From Flavobacteriaceae bacterium (lineage in GTDB: Bacteria; Bacteroidota; Bacteroidia; Flavobacteriales; Flavobacteriaceae): a DNA stretch of 38,969 bases. Made by a program: the position numbers and the translations under genes. Below the pieces are notes generated by a model that was not told the DNA's origin, made no database searches, and saw only the letters and a list, made by a program, of their open reading frames with translations. The DNA is taken from assembly GCA_029934835.1 (NCBI GenBank), contig JAOZLL010000015.1, positions 1 through 38,969 of the forward strand. Direction: 5' to 3'. Within the stretch, counting starts at the first letter, position 1. Every line of letters starts with the position of its first letter. This document shows positions 16,578 to 25,418 of the stretch, in pieces.

Positions 16578-16622
16578 GCCACCATAACGAGTTAAAGTTT
16601 GTATGTTACCGTTCTTATCATA
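16578..16622 (-). pseudogene. Fossil RHS/YD-repeat fragment
   Basis: On the minus strand this reads YDKNGNIQTLTRYGG, a near-perfect RHS/YD repeat unit. The frame stays open downstream for about 20 more codons (to near 16515), but TGA stops it just upstream (near 16635) and frames are broken further up. Nothing else of an RHS toxin or wall-associated protein remains. The rest of 16229-17024 holds no gene that I can support, only tandem repeats at 16895-16976 and a 14-bp palindrome at 16694-16707. Confidence 0.6.
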
Positions 16623-16894
16623 GGTTTCCTTGATTCAAAACCTCATCTCTTATAACTCACCTTATTTCAATACATTACCTTATAAAGGACACTTTATTTT
16701 AAAATAACCTTGGGAATAGCACGGAGCCACATAGCAATTCTTATTTATAAATTTGGTTAGTTGATATATTTGGAAAATTACTTATGCAATATGTTATATA
16801 ACGTAAAATCAAAGTCAGTATTTTAGGCTATCTAGTTAAAAATTGTTAAAGTTTCATATTTCAAGTTTATTTAGAACTGCTCTAATTCACCTTT

Positions 16895-16938
16895 ACTCCA
16901 TAGATACTCCATAGATACTTCATAGATACTCCATAGAT
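16895..16938. repeat. 11-bp tandem repeat, four copies
   Basis: Unit ACTCCATAGAT; copies start at 16895, 16906, 16917 (one change) and 16928. Confidence 0.9.
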
Positions 16939-16947
16939 AATGCACCA

Positions 16948-16976
16948 GAGTTCACCGGAGTTCACCGGAGTTCACC
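16948..16976. repeat. 10-bp tandem repeat, three copies
   Basis: Unit GAGTTCACCG; two full copies and one of nine bases, nine bases after the 11-bp array ends. It lies 49 bases beyond the 3' end of pdxJ. Confidence 0.9.
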
Positions 16977-17024
16977 AAAAAAAATATTTTTAGTATTAGG
17001 TTCTTATAAAAATAGCCAATAAGT

Positions 17025-17750
17025 CTATTCAGAAGCCAACTGAAGTTTATACAAATACTGATTGATTACATTCTCTAATCCTAAATATAAAGATTCTGCA
17101 ATCAAAGCATGACCAATAGAAACTTCATCTAAAAACGGGACTTCTTGTGCAAAGAAAAGGATATTATCTAAACTCAAATCATGACCTGCATTTATTCCTA
17201 AGCCTATTTTATGAGCTAAAAGGGCACTTTCAGTATATGGTATAACTGCTTTCTTATTTCCTTTTGCATATTGTGTGGCAAATTCTTCCGTATACAATTC
17301 AACTCTATCAGCACCTGTTTTTGCAGCTGCTTCTATAAGTTTAGCATCCGTATCAATAAATATTGACGTACGAATATCATTACGTTTAAACTCATCAATA
17401 ACTTCTTTGAGGAAACTTTGATGTGTTACGGTATCCCATCCTGCATTTGAAGTAATAGCATCAACAGCATCGGGCACCAAAGTAACCTGATCAGGTTGTA
17501 CCTCTAAAACCAAATCAATAAACTTTCTTATCGGATTTCCTTCAATATTTAACTCTGTTGAAATAATGGGCTTTAAATCTCTTGCATCTTGATAACGAAT
17601 ATGTCTCTCATCAGGTCTTGGATGAATGGTAATTCCCTGAGAACCAAAATTTTGAATATCAATTGCAGCTTGTACTACATTAGGAAAATCGCCACCTCTA
17701 GCATTACGTAATGTGGCTATTTTGTTAATATTTACACTTAACTTTGTCAT
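17025..17750 (-). CDS. pdxJ: Pyridoxine 5'-phosphate synthase
   Basis: 241 residues forming a TIM barrel. It condenses 1-deoxyxylulose 5-phosphate with 3-amino-2-oxopropyl phosphate to pyridoxine 5'-phosphate (DXP-dependent vitamin B6 route). Signatures are [17 protein letters not shown] at the start, [27 protein letters not shown] and the C-terminal [14 protein letters not shown] with the catalytic-site His. The partner enzyme pdxH is in the same window at 37626, about 20 kb away and not in an operon. The CBS gene is divergent with 146 bases between. Confidence 0.96.
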   Translation of the reverse strand: MTKLSVNINKIATLRNARGGDFPNVVQAAIDIQNFGSQGITIHPRPDERHIRYQDARDLKPIISTELNIEGNPIRKFIDLVLEVQPDQVTLVPDAVDAITSNAGWDTVTHQSFLKEVIDEFKRNDIRTSIFIDTDAKLIEAAAKTGADRVELYTEEFATQYAKGNKKAVIPYTESALLAHKIGLGINAGHDLSLDNILFFAQEVPFLDEVSIGHALIAESLYLGLENVINQYLYKLQLASE

Positions 17751-17896
17751 TCTAATAAAGTATAATTAATTTTTATCCCTAGTATCCAGAGTATCCTTAC
17801 ATTTTACAAAGCTACTATAAAATAGTTGATAAAACTGGTGAGAAGTTCAAATAAAATGGCACAAATATTGGTTTAAAACTATTATATTCGCAACGT

Positions 17897-18556
17897 ATGA
17901 ATATTATGGATTACATATCAAATGACTATACAGCTTTGCCTCTACGTGCAAAGGTAGCTGACGTAAAAGCTTTTTTTAAAGAATTACCTTATACACATTT
18001 TCCCATTATTGAAAATGGCAAGTTAGTGGGTATGATTTCTAAGGATGATGTAACTAATCTATCAAATGAAGAAGCTGAATTAAATGACTACCATTCCTTA
18101 TTTGAATTTTATACGGCGAGAGCTCCCATACACTGTATCGATTTATTCAATTTTTTTGCACAGCACAATACAAATATTTTACCATTAGTTACTAATAATC
18201 AAGACTATTTAGGTTACTTTGAATTAGATGAAATTGTACATTTATTTAACAGTACACCTTTCCTTCAAGAAAACAGTACAACATTGATAATTGAAAAAGA
18301 TAAGAACAATTATTCAATGAGTGAAATAGCTCAAATTATCGAATCTAATAATAGTCTACTTTTAGGAATGTATATTTCTGAAATCAATGATACAACAAAT
18401 CAAATTACTTTACGCCTTGGGACAGAAGATGTAAATGAAGTAATACAAAGTTTACGACGCTATGGCTATCATGTATTATCACAAAATAAAGATGATATGT
18501 TGATAGAACAACTTAAAGAAAGATCAGATTATTTACAAAAATATTTAGATTTTTAG
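17897..18556 (+). CDS. CBS-domain protein upstream of nadK
   Basis: 219 residues: two CBS-like units in the first ~130 residues (LRAKVADVKAFFKELPYTHFPIIENGKLVGMISKDD, then a weaker second unit ending LGYFELDEIVHLF). An ACT-like region (about 135-200, GMYISEINDTTNQITLRL...) follows. CBS pairs usually bind adenine nucleotides. In flavobacteria a protein of this kind is commonly found before NAD kinase, suggesting a regulatory link to nucleotide state, but no direct evidence is visible. ATG 17897 is used; a second in-frame Met (residue 4) is equally possible. Confidence 0.82.
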   Translation: MNIMDYISNDYTALPLRAKVADVKAFFKELPYTHFPIIENGKLVGMISKDDVTNLSNEEAELNDYHSLFEFYTARAPIHCIDLFNFFAQHNTNILPLVTNNQDYLGYFELDEIVHLFNSTPFLQENSTTLIIEKDKNNYSMSEIAQIIESNNSLLLGMYISEINDTTNQITLRLGTEDVNEVIQSLRRYGYHVLSQNKDDMLIEQLKERSDYLQKYLDF

Positions 18557-18583
18557 AATCTACTTTTACTAAAAAAGCAAGAA

Positions 18584-18631
18584 ATGAAACGAGTGCACAC
18601 ATACGTAACACACAAAAGAATTACTAATTAA
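18584..18631 (+). other. Short ORF/repeat MKR...THK..TN, copy before nadK
   Basis: A 15-codon frame MKRVHTYVTHKRITN ending 40 bases before nadK. Its DNA and peptide resemble the short frame at 21581 before guaA (30 of 45 bases identical, no gaps; peptide pattern MKR-x5-THK-x2-TN). It could be a tiny translated leader or a copy of a short interspersed repeat. Confidence 0.35.
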
Positions 18632-18671
18632 TCTTTACACTTCTGCATCTTAGCAGTAAATTATTAAAAAA

Positions 18672-19547
18672 ATGAAGATAGCTGTATTTGGTCAAGCCTA
18701 CAAAACAGAGAGTTTGCAATATATTGTGAACCTATTAGAACTATTAACAAAAAGATTATGTGAAGTAGTCATTTTTGACCAAGTTTATGAACTTATAAAG
18801 ACATCTGTTAAAAGTGATTTCCCTACTTTTAACTCGGTCGAATCATTAGAATCAGATATAGATTATATTATGAGTGTTGGTGGAGATGGAACAATGCTCG
18901 CTGTCGCTGGAATAATTGGTGCTTCTAATATACCCGTAATTGGGATTAATACAGGTCGATTAGGTTTTTTGGCTACCGTCCAGAAAGATGATATTGAACT
19001 TGCAGTAGAACAAATTTTTAAAGGTGATTATAAACTAATTAAACGAAGTCTTTTAGAAGTTTCGACTAATAATAAAAGCACCAATTCTGAACGTTTTTAT
19101 GCCCTAAATGAAATAAGTGTTAGTCGTAAAAATACGACTACAATGATTACCATTGAAACCTTTTTAGATGATGAATTCCTCAACACCTATTGGGCAGATG
19201 GATTAATTATTTCAACACCTACAGGATCTACAGGATATTCATTAAGTTGTAATGGGCCAATTGTTACACCACAGGTGCAAGCATTAGTAATTACACCTAT
19301 CGCACCGCACAATTTAAGTATTAGACCTCTTATTATTAGAGATAACACCAAAATAAAATTACATATTAGTAGTCGTGAGGATCATTTTTTATTAGCAATG
19401 GATTCAAAAGTAATAAGCATTTCTACTAATACCGAATTATACATAAAAAAAGCTGATTTTCAACTCAATATGATAGAGCTTAACGATCAAAGTTTTTTAA
19501 AAACTCTAAGAGAAAAACTCTTGTGGGGAAAAGACACAAGAAATTAA
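18672..19547 (+). CDS. nadK: NAD kinase
   Basis: 291 residues. It phosphorylates NAD to NADP. The N-terminal domain carries the diagnostic SVGGDGTML motif (about 73-81) followed by PVIGINTGRLGFLA. The second domain shows the all-beta NAD-binding region (YWADGLIISTPTGSTGYSLSCNGPIV) with the conserved GSTGYSLS loop. It lies 115 bases after the CBS-domain gene and 40 bases before yebC, consistent with a transcription unit. Confidence 0.96.
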   Translation: MKIAVFGQAYKTESLQYIVNLLELLTKRLCEVVIFDQVYELIKTSVKSDFPTFNSVESLESDIDYIMSVGGDGTMLAVAGIIGASNIPVIGINTGRLGFLATVQKDDIELAVEQIFKGDYKLIKRSLLEVSTNNKSTNSERFYALNEISVSRKNTTTMITIETFLDDEFLNTYWADGLIISTPTGSTGYSLSCNGPIVTPQVQALVITPIAPHNLSIRPLIIRDNTKIKLHISSREDHFLLAMDSKVISISTNTELYIKKADFQLNMIELNDQSFLKTLREKLLWGKDTRN

Positions 19548-19587
19548 AGCTAATAAAAAATTAACAACAATAAAATAACTAACAAAC

Positions 19588-20301
19588 ATGGGTAGAGCCT
19601 TTGAATTTAGAAAAGCAAGAAAAATGAAACGTTGGTCAGCAATGGCAAAAACATTTACACGTATTGGTAAGGATATTGTCATGGCTGTAAAATCTGGAGG
19701 AACAAATCCAGAAACTAATGCACGACTTCGTGCAGTGATACAAAATGCCAAAGCAGCAAATATGCCTCTTGCTAATGTTGACAGAGCCATTAAAAAAGCA
19801 TCCGATAAAAATACGGCCGATTATAAAGAGGTTTTGTTTGAAGGCTATGCACCTCATGGCATTGCTATTTTAGTAGAAACCGCAACCGACAATAATAACA
19901 GAACAGTTGCCGATGTAAGAGCTGCATTTAACAAGTGTGAAGGAAACTTTGGCACATCGGGTTCTGTAGTGTTTATGTTTGATCATACCTGTAATTTTAG
20001 AATAAATAGCGAAGAAAAAGAAATAAATCTAGAAGAACTCGAACTAGAATTAATTGATTTTGAAGTCGAAGAAGTCTTTAAAGATGATGATGGTATTCTA
20101 ATTTATGCACCTTTTGAACAATTTGGAGCCATTCAAAAATACCTAGAAGAAGCCAAGTTAGAAATTTTATCCTCTGGTTTTGAGCGTATTCCAACCACTA
20201 CAACTGAACTAAATGAGGAACAAAAACTTGAGGTAGAAAAACTCTTAGAAAAACTAGAAGAACTTGATGATGTGCAGCAGGTATATCACAGTATGGTATA
20301 A
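19588..20301 (+). CDS. yebC: YebC/TACO1 family protein
   Basis: 237 residues with the full family layout: GRAFEFRKARKMKRWSAMAKTFTRIGKDI start, DNARL-like NPETNARLRAVIQNAKAANMPLANVDRAIKKA, FEGYAPHGIAILVETATDNNNRTVADVR and GNFGTSGSVVFMF. Members are annotated as DNA-binding regulators (PmpR), and more recently as factors relieving ribosome stalling on proline-rich stretches; the sequence does not decide between these roles. The start MGRAFEF is the usual Bacteroidetes variant of MAGHSKW. The next gene follows after 47 bases. Confidence 0.93.
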   Translation: MGRAFEFRKARKMKRWSAMAKTFTRIGKDIVMAVKSGGTNPETNARLRAVIQNAKAANMPLANVDRAIKKASDKNTADYKEVLFEGYAPHGIAILVETATDNNNRTVADVRAAFNKCEGNFGTSGSVVFMFDHTCNFRINSEEKEINLEELELELIDFEVEEVFKDDDGILIYAPFEQFGAIQKYLEEAKLEILSSGFERIPTTTTELNEEQKLEVEKLLEKLEELDDVQQVYHSMV

Positions 20302-20348
20302 AGTTAAAGATGTTTAATCTCGGGATAACTTAATAAAAAATACAAAAA

Positions 20349-20684
20349 ATGAAAATTATTCAACAAAGAAATTACCCGTTTATACTAATAGTACTTGTGA
20401 TGCTTTCAGTTTTAAGTGCTTGTTCTTATTCTGTTAACAAACCAAAAATTGGTGATATATACGTCATAACATCTGATGTAAAATCTTTTACAACTTGGAA
20501 AATTACCGATATAAAATCAAGACAAATTTGGTATATTCCTAATGATTATCATGTAAGTGATACACTCTTTATCGACAGTATTAATTACCCAAAGAATTAT
20601 ACTGATTTAGCAAAAAGTATAAAAGCTAAAGAATTTAGGAAAATTACTAATAAATATAAGAAACCAAAATCCCAAACAAAATGA
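20349..20684 (+). CDS. Small lipoprotein of unknown function
   Basis: 111 residues with a lipobox LSAC placing the modified Cys at residue 25, after a hydrophobic stretch. The mature part (~87 residues) has short beta-like segments (IGDIYVITSDVKSFTTWKITDIKSRQIWYIP) and a basic end. I do not recognise a family. It overlaps the next gene by four bases (ATGA), so the two are translationally coupled and probably act in the same envelope process. Confidence 0.78.
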   Translation: MKIIQQRNYPFILIVLVMLSVLSACSYSVNKPKIGDIYVITSDVKSFTTWKITDIKSRQIWYIPNDYHVSDTLFIDSINYPKNYTDLAKSIKAKEFRKITNKYKKPKSQTK

Positions 20685-21508
20685 AAAAAATTACTTTCCT
20701 AATCGTCCTTAGTTTTCTCTTTACAGTAAATATAACAGCACAAGAAAAACTAAAAGGAAACAAAGTCGTAGTCATTCAACATCGTGATGTTGCCGATTTT
20801 AATAGTATTTCTATTAAAGATAATTTAAAGGTCTTTATCAATGAAAGTCCTACCAACAAAGTAAGTGTTGAAACCGATGAAAACCTACAAGATGCCATAA
20901 TAACACGAGTATCAAATGGTGTACTTGAAATTTACATTTCGCAACCTATTAAACGTAAAAAGAAACTCAATATTACTATTGGAGTTCTTGATTCTTTAAA
21001 ACATATTGAAGTCAGAGATAACGCATCATTGATTGGTGATAATGAAATGCAAACAGGTGATCTAGAATTATTTGCACAAGATAATGCTAAAATAAAAATG
21101 AATTTTAGATCATCTAATATTACTATAACTGCTCAAAATCGTTCTGATCTGGAAATTGGTATAAGCACAAAAGGAATTGTTACTATTGACACCAAACAAA
21201 CAGCAGCGGTTAGAGCTCAAATTAACTGCTCTAAATTAACAGTAACACTGTCAGAATCATCACTCATAAAACCTTCTGGAAATTCTGAGGAAATTATCGT
21301 CGTTGCTAATGATAATGGGACTTTTAAAGGTAAAGACCTTTTGTCAGATTATGCTACAATTGAAGCAAGTGATAAATCAGATGTGTATATTAATGCCTCA
21401 AAAGAATTACTAATCAATATAGAAAACAATGCTGAATTGTATATTTATGCTAACCCAGTATTTACAATTGAAAAATTTGCTGATAAATCAACTATTTTTA
21501 AAAAATAG
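20681..21508 (+). CDS. DUF2807 secreted adhesin-like protein
   Basis: 275 residues with signal peptide (MKKITFLIVLSFLFTVNITAQ). The mature protein is a repeating beta structure with the family's typical phrasing: FNSISIKDNLKVFINES, VSVETDENLQDAIITRV, then repeated 'A..NA.I...' units, predicted as a right-handed beta-helix (putative auto-transporter adhesin head GIN domain, DUF2807). These are very common in Bacteroidetes, and their function is unresolved. It is coupled to the lipoprotein before it by a four-base overlap. Confidence 0.87.
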   Translation: MKKITFLIVLSFLFTVNITAQEKLKGNKVVVIQHRDVADFNSISIKDNLKVFINESPTNKVSVETDENLQDAIITRVSNGVLEIYISQPIKRKKKLNITIGVLDSLKHIEVRDNASLIGDNEMQTGDLELFAQDNAKIKMNFRSSNITITAQNRSDLEIGISTKGIVTIDTKQTAAVRAQINCSKLTVTLSESSLIKPSGNSEEIIVVANDNGTFKGKDLLSDYATIEASDKSDVYINASKELLINIENNAELYIYANPVFTIEKFADKSTIFKK

Positions 21509-21510
21509 TG

Positions 21511-21567
21511 CTTTGCGTAACAACATAATAATTAACGTACCGTTTTCGCCTCTGCGACTTTGCGGTA
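21511..21567. repeat. CGCAAAG-type repeat, minus orientation
   Basis: CTTTGCGTAAC (21511 onward) and GCGACTTTGCGG (21554 onward) are reverse-complement versions of the words at 4888-4909. The copy lies between DUF2807 and guaA. Confidence 0.5.
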
Positions 21568-21580
21568 AAATTATAAACAC

Positions 21581-21673
21581 ATGAAACGAGCACGACAAAT
21601 TATGACACACAAGGGAGTGACTAATGGCGAACACCATGTGTCACCAATAAAAAACAAGAATATAGACACATGA
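21581..21673 (+). other. Short ORF/repeat MKR...THK..TN overlapping guaA start
   Basis: A 30-codon frame starts [15 protein letters not shown]. Its TGA overlaps the guaA ATG (ATGA, 21670-21673). It is related to the short frame before nadK (18584). Two mutually exclusive stems use the same right arm: TGACACA (21603) with TGTGTCA (21637), or GTGAC..ATGG (21617) with CCAT..GTCAC (21634). A leader peptide coupled to guaA is possible; a mobile repeat is the alternative. Confidence 0.4.
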
Positions 21674-23199
21674 CACCAAGCGTATTAATCGTAGATTTCG
21701 GATCACAATACACCCAACTTATTGCCAGAAAAGTTAGGGAATTAAATATATTTAGTGAGATTTTACCTTTTAATGCTTTACCCAAAAAATTTAGTAATTA
21801 TCAAGCTATCATCTTATCAGGGAGTCCTTATTCTGTCTATTACGAAAAAGCACCTCAAATTGATTTAGATCTCATTCGTGGTAAAATTCCTGTACTTGGA
21901 GTTTGCTATGGAGCTCAATATATGGCCTACCTTGAAGGTGGAAAAATTGAACCTTCAAAAGTAAGAGAGTTTGGGCGCGCACATCTAAAAAATATTGCAC
22001 AAGGTGATTTACTATTTGACGGTATTGCCAATGGTTCTCAAGTTTGGATGAGTCATGGTGACACCATAATGGAATTACCCAATACTTTTGAATGTATTGC
22101 CAGTACCGAAGAGGTGATTTATGCAGCATTTAAAATCCCAAATGAGGTAACTTATGCGATACAATTTCACCCAGAAGTTTATCACAGTACCGATGGGCAA
22201 AGACTATTAGATAATTTTTTATCCAAAATTGCCAATGTTCGCAAAGAATGGACCTCTTCTGCCCTAGCTCATGAGATTATTGATAATTTAAAAAAACAAC
22301 TAGGTAATGATAAAGTTGTTTTAGGTCTATCAGGTGGAGTAGATTCAACTGTTGCGGCAGTTTTACTGCATAAAGCCATAGGCAACAACTTACATTGTAT
22401 TTTTGTTAATAACGGATTATTACGTCTTGATGAATTTGATACTGTTATACAACAATACGAAGGAATGGGCTTGCAAGTTCATGGTGTAGATGCTTCGGCA
22501 CGCTTTTTGAAAAGTCTTAAAGGATTCTCAGAACCTGAGGTAAAACGTAAAATAATAGGAAAGGAATTTATAGCCGTGTTTGACGAAGAAGCGCATAAAA
22601 TAAAAGAAGTAAAATGGTTGGCTCAAGGCACCATTTATTCTGATGTAATAGAATCTGCATCGGTTGATGGACCTGCGGCTACTATTAAATCACATCATAA
22701 TGTAGGTGGTTTACCCGACAAAATGAATTTAAAAATAGTTGAACCATTACGTTCCTTATTCAAAGATGAAGTGCGTAGACTCGGTAAATCATTAGGAATT
22801 AAAAAAGAACTTTTACAAAAACATCCGTTTCCTGGACCAGGTTTAGGTATTAGAATACTGGGTGATATTACGGCTGAAAAAGTAACACTATTACAAAAAG
22901 CAGATGCTATCTTTATAAATACACTAAAAAAGTGGGATTTATATGATGTAGTTTGGCAAGCTGGAGTAATGTTACTTCCTGTACAATCTGTTGGAGTTAT
23001 GGGAGACGAAAGAACTTATGAACAAGTAGTTGCACTTCGTGCAGTAAGTTCAACGGATGCAATGACTGCAGATTGGGTTGATTTACCTTATAAATTTTTA
23101 CAAGAAGTATCTAATAAGATAATAAATAATGTAAAAGGCGTTAATAGAGTAGTTTATGATATAAGCTCAAAACCACCTGCTACTATTGAATGGGAATAG
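21670..23199 (+). CDS. guaA: GMP synthase (glutamine-hydrolysing)
   Basis: 509 residues; it converts XMP to GMP with ATP and glutamine. The N-terminal class I amidotransferase has nucleophile Cys79 in LGVCYGAQ with His167 and Glu169 in FHPEV. The ATP-pyrophosphatase domain has the P-loop SGGVDS (221-226), and the C-terminal dimerisation domain ends KPPATIEWE. The N-terminal [20 protein letters not shown] is the family standard, so ATG 21670 is firm. A heptamer array follows directly after the stop. Confidence 0.98.
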   Translation: MTPSVLIVDFGSQYTQLIARKVRELNIFSEILPFNALPKKFSNYQAIILSGSPYSVYYEKAPQIDLDLIRGKIPVLGVCYGAQYMAYLEGGKIEPSKVREFGRAHLKNIAQGDLLFDGIANGSQVWMSHGDTIMELPNTFECIASTEEVIYAAFKIPNEVTYAIQFHPEVYHSTDGQRLLDNFLSKIANVRKEWTSSALAHEIIDNLKKQLGNDKVVLGLSGGVDSTVAAVLLHKAIGNNLHCIFVNNGLLRLDEFDTVIQQYEGMGLQVHGVDASARFLKSLKGFSEPEVKRKIIGKEFIAVFDEEAHKIKEVKWLAQGTIYSDVIESASVDGPAATIKSHHNVGGLPDKMNLKIVEPLRSLFKDEVRRLGKSLGIKKELLQKHPFPGPGLGIRILGDITAEKVTLLQKADAIFINTLKKWDLYDVVWQAGVMLLPVQSVGVMGDERTYEQVVALRAVSSTDAMTADWVDLPYKFLQEVSNKIINNVKGVNRVVYDISSKPPATIEWE

Positions 23200-23240
23200 T
23201 TAATAGTCGTTAGATGAAGGACGATGGACGATGGAAAATA
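23199..23240. repeat. Degenerate heptamer array after guaA stop
   Basis: Six 7-base units in constant phase, each starting with G, two of them identical (GACGATG at 23220 and 23227). The first begins at the last base of the guaA stop codon. Confidence 0.7.
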
Positions 23241-23285
23241 AATACTAAGTAAAAAACAATTAAATAACATATAAACATAAATTAC

Positions 23286-23293
23286 TATTTTTG
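23286..23293 (+). promoter_or_regulatory. -7 box of the LysM protein gene
   Basis: TATTTTTG, exact TAnnTTTG match, 20 bases before the ATG. Confidence 0.6.
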
Positions 23294-23313
23294 TTTTGAA
23301 ATAAATTTAAAAT

Positions 23314-25383
23314 ATGAATAAAACAGCACTTATTTTAGCCTTCCTTCTAGTAATGGTTACGCAGGTCTTTGCACAAGATGCTAAAAAATACACTACTTAT
23401 ATAGTTAAGTCAGGTGAGTCTTTAAAAAATATTGCCAAAAAGGTTGGTTGTAAAGTAAAAGAGATTAAAAATTTAAATCCAGATGTTAACAAAAAACCTA
23501 TAGTGAATACCACCTTAGTTGTTCCAAATAAAAATTACGGCAAAAAACAAGTTGTTAATAAACTAGCTCCAAAAGAAAAAGTAATTACTCATATAGTCTT
23601 ACAAGGTGAAGGATTTTATAGCATTGCAAGAGAATATAATGTTACCTTGCAATCAATAAAAGATGCCAACCCTAGCGTAGTAAATGGTCTACAACCAGGT
23701 CAAAGAATACGTATTCCTAACAAAAGTGAATTTACTTTACAACCAGAATCTGGCAAAGTGGTATTATATAAAGTTGTTAAAGGAGATACCAAATGGAATA
23801 TTGCCACTTTACATAAAATTTCAGTAGCTGAACTAGAAAAAATGAATCCTGAAATGCAAGGTGTTCTCAAAGAAAGTGATAATATCTGGGTTCCAGCTCC
23901 AAAAGAAGTTCTAGAAGAAGTAAAAGACATCAATCAGCAAGAACAGGATTCGACTTTTATCTATCATGAAGTAAAACAAGGTGAAGGTTTGTTTAGAATT
24001 GCTGTTATGTATTCTACTACGCAAGAAAAAATTGAAGAACTAAATCCTGAAGCTATAAAAAAATTAAGACCAGGTATGCTTCTCAAAATCCCAGGAAAAA
24101 AAAAAGATAAATTTCTAACACATGAAATTATCAAAGGAGATACATTCTTTAGTTTAACACGTACATATGATGTTAGTAAGAGTGCTCTAAAAAAACTAAA
24201 TCCTGAACTTACAGATGGATTAAAACTAGGCATGATTCTTAAAATAAAAGAATTACCTAAAACTTTAGAAAATAGATTTATAGATAGTATCTCTCATGAT
24301 AAAATCATAAATTTAAGTTTTTTAATGCCATTAATGGGAGATAAAACAATAGATTTAAATTCTAAAAAACAGAGTAGACTACGTAATATCTGTACTGATT
24401 TTTATATGGGTGCTCAAATAGCAATTGACTCACTTCGCAAACAAGGCTTGCAAGTTAATTATCATGTTTATGACACGAATAATAATCCGCTATACCTATA
24501 CAACATAATAAAAGATGAAAACCTAAAAAATTCAGATGCTATAATTGGACCTTTCTTTTTTGAAAATGCAAAAAAAGTAGCTAAAGAAATCTCTCACTTG
24601 CCAATCATTACTCCAATATATTCCAAAAAACAGCGTACTGATTCAAATGAAAACCTAATTAAAGGTGCTGTAGATAAAGAATTCCTAACCGAAGCACTAC
24701 TCCATCATTTAACAACACATTATGAGTATCAAAAAATTATTATCATAATTGATGAAAATAACAAAAACAAAAGTAAAGGAAAATTAATAGGTGATTCTTT
24801 TAAAAAACATGATTCTATAGTCAATTTACAATATATCATTCCATCTCATAATAAAAAGAAACCTGAGGATATTTATATGGATAAAGAAACACTTGAGGAG
24901 AGTATCATAGAAAAAAAAGACACATGGGTTATTTTGGTCAGTGATACACCAGTTATCATCTCTGATATTGTAAACACCTATGGCGTTTTGGCAAATCATA
25001 ATGATATCCAACTTTTCACAACACAAGAAATAACCAATTTTGATTATGTAGACTACCATCATTTAGCACAATTGAATTGGACATTTCCATCTGATCAATT
25101 TAATCTATTAGAAAACCCTGAAAACAAGGCATTTAAAGATACTTATTACAAAATAAACCATGCATTACCAACAGCCGATGCATTTACTGGCTTTGATTTG
25201 ACTTATGATACACTTTTACGTTTATCCTCTAGTAATGCTTTTGTTGTCGGTCTAGAAGCTGGAATTTCCAGAAGAATTTCTCATCAATTTAACTATATTA
25301 AATCAGGAAGAAGTGACTATCGAAATCATGGTGTAATGCTCATCAATTTTGATAAAGAAATGAATTATAGAGTGATTGAATAA
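23314..25383 (+). CDS. Five-LysM protein with periplasmic-binding-protein-like domain
   Basis: 689 residues with signal peptide (ends near VFAQ). Five LysM repeats follow at about 28-72, 90-135, 150-195, 212-260 and 266-315, each with the pattern V..G(E/D)....IA......I..LNP and P(G/N)K endings; these bind peptidoglycan. From about 325 to the end is a two-lobe type I periplasmic-binding fold (LSFLMPLMGDK..., FYMGAQIAIDSLRKQGL, AIIGPFFFENAKKVAKE), as in LpoA/ABC-receptor-like proteins. This suggests a peptidoglycan-anchored envelope factor. Similar proteins follow guaA in many flavobacteria; the ligand is unknown. Confidence 0.88.
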   Translation: MNKTALILAFLLVMVTQVFAQDAKKYTTYIVKSGESLKNIAKKVGCKVKEIKNLNPDVNKKPIVNTTLVVPNKNYGKKQVVNKLAPKEKVITHIVLQGEGFYSIAREYNVTLQSIKDANPSVVNGLQPGQRIRIPNKSEFTLQPESGKVVLYKVVKGDTKWNIATLHKISVAELEKMNPEMQGVLKESDNIWVPAPKEVLEEVKDINQQEQDSTFIYHEVKQGEGLFRIAVMYSTTQEKIEELNPEAIKKLRPGMLLKIPGKKKDKFLTHEIIKGDTFFSLTRTYDVSKSALKKLNPELTDGLKLGMILKIKELPKTLENRFIDSISHDKIINLSFLMPLMGDKTIDLNSKKQSRLRNICTDFYMGAQIAIDSLRKQGLQVNYHVYDTNNNPLYLYNIIKDENLKNSDAIIGPFFFENAKKVAKEISHLPIITPIYSKKQRTDSNENLIKGAVDKEFLTEALLHHLTTHYEYQKIIIIIDENNKNKSKGKLIGDSFKKHDSIVNLQYIIPSHNKKKPEDIYMDKETLEESIIEKKDTWVILVSDTPVIISDIVNTYGVLANHNDIQLFTTQEITNFDYVDYHHLAQLNWTFPSDQFNLLENPENKAFKDTYYKINHALPTADAFTGFDLTYDTLLRLSSSNAFVVGLEAGISRRISHQFNYIKSGRSDYRNHGVMLINFDKEMNYRVIE

Positions 25384-25398
25384 ATTTCTTATTTAATA

Positions 25399-25406
25399 TA
25401 GATTTG
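25399..25406 (+). promoter_or_regulatory. -7 box of the tsaE operon
   Basis: TAGATTTG, exact TAnnTTTG match, 12 bases before ATG 25419. It contains the TTG at 25404, which therefore should not be read as the tsaE start. Confidence 0.6.
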
Positions 25407-25418
25407 TATTTTAGTAGA

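Noticed and set aside
16895-16976. CRISPR array
   Set aside because: Units are 10-11 bases with no spacers and no cas genes; simple tandem repeats.
19506-19857. Minus-strand frames over nadK/yebC
   Set aside because: They lie opposite well-conserved genes and have no recognisable motif.
25404-25418. TTG start for tsaE
   Set aside because: The TTG is part of an exact TAnnTTTG promoter box, and ATG 25419 gives the normal N-terminus.
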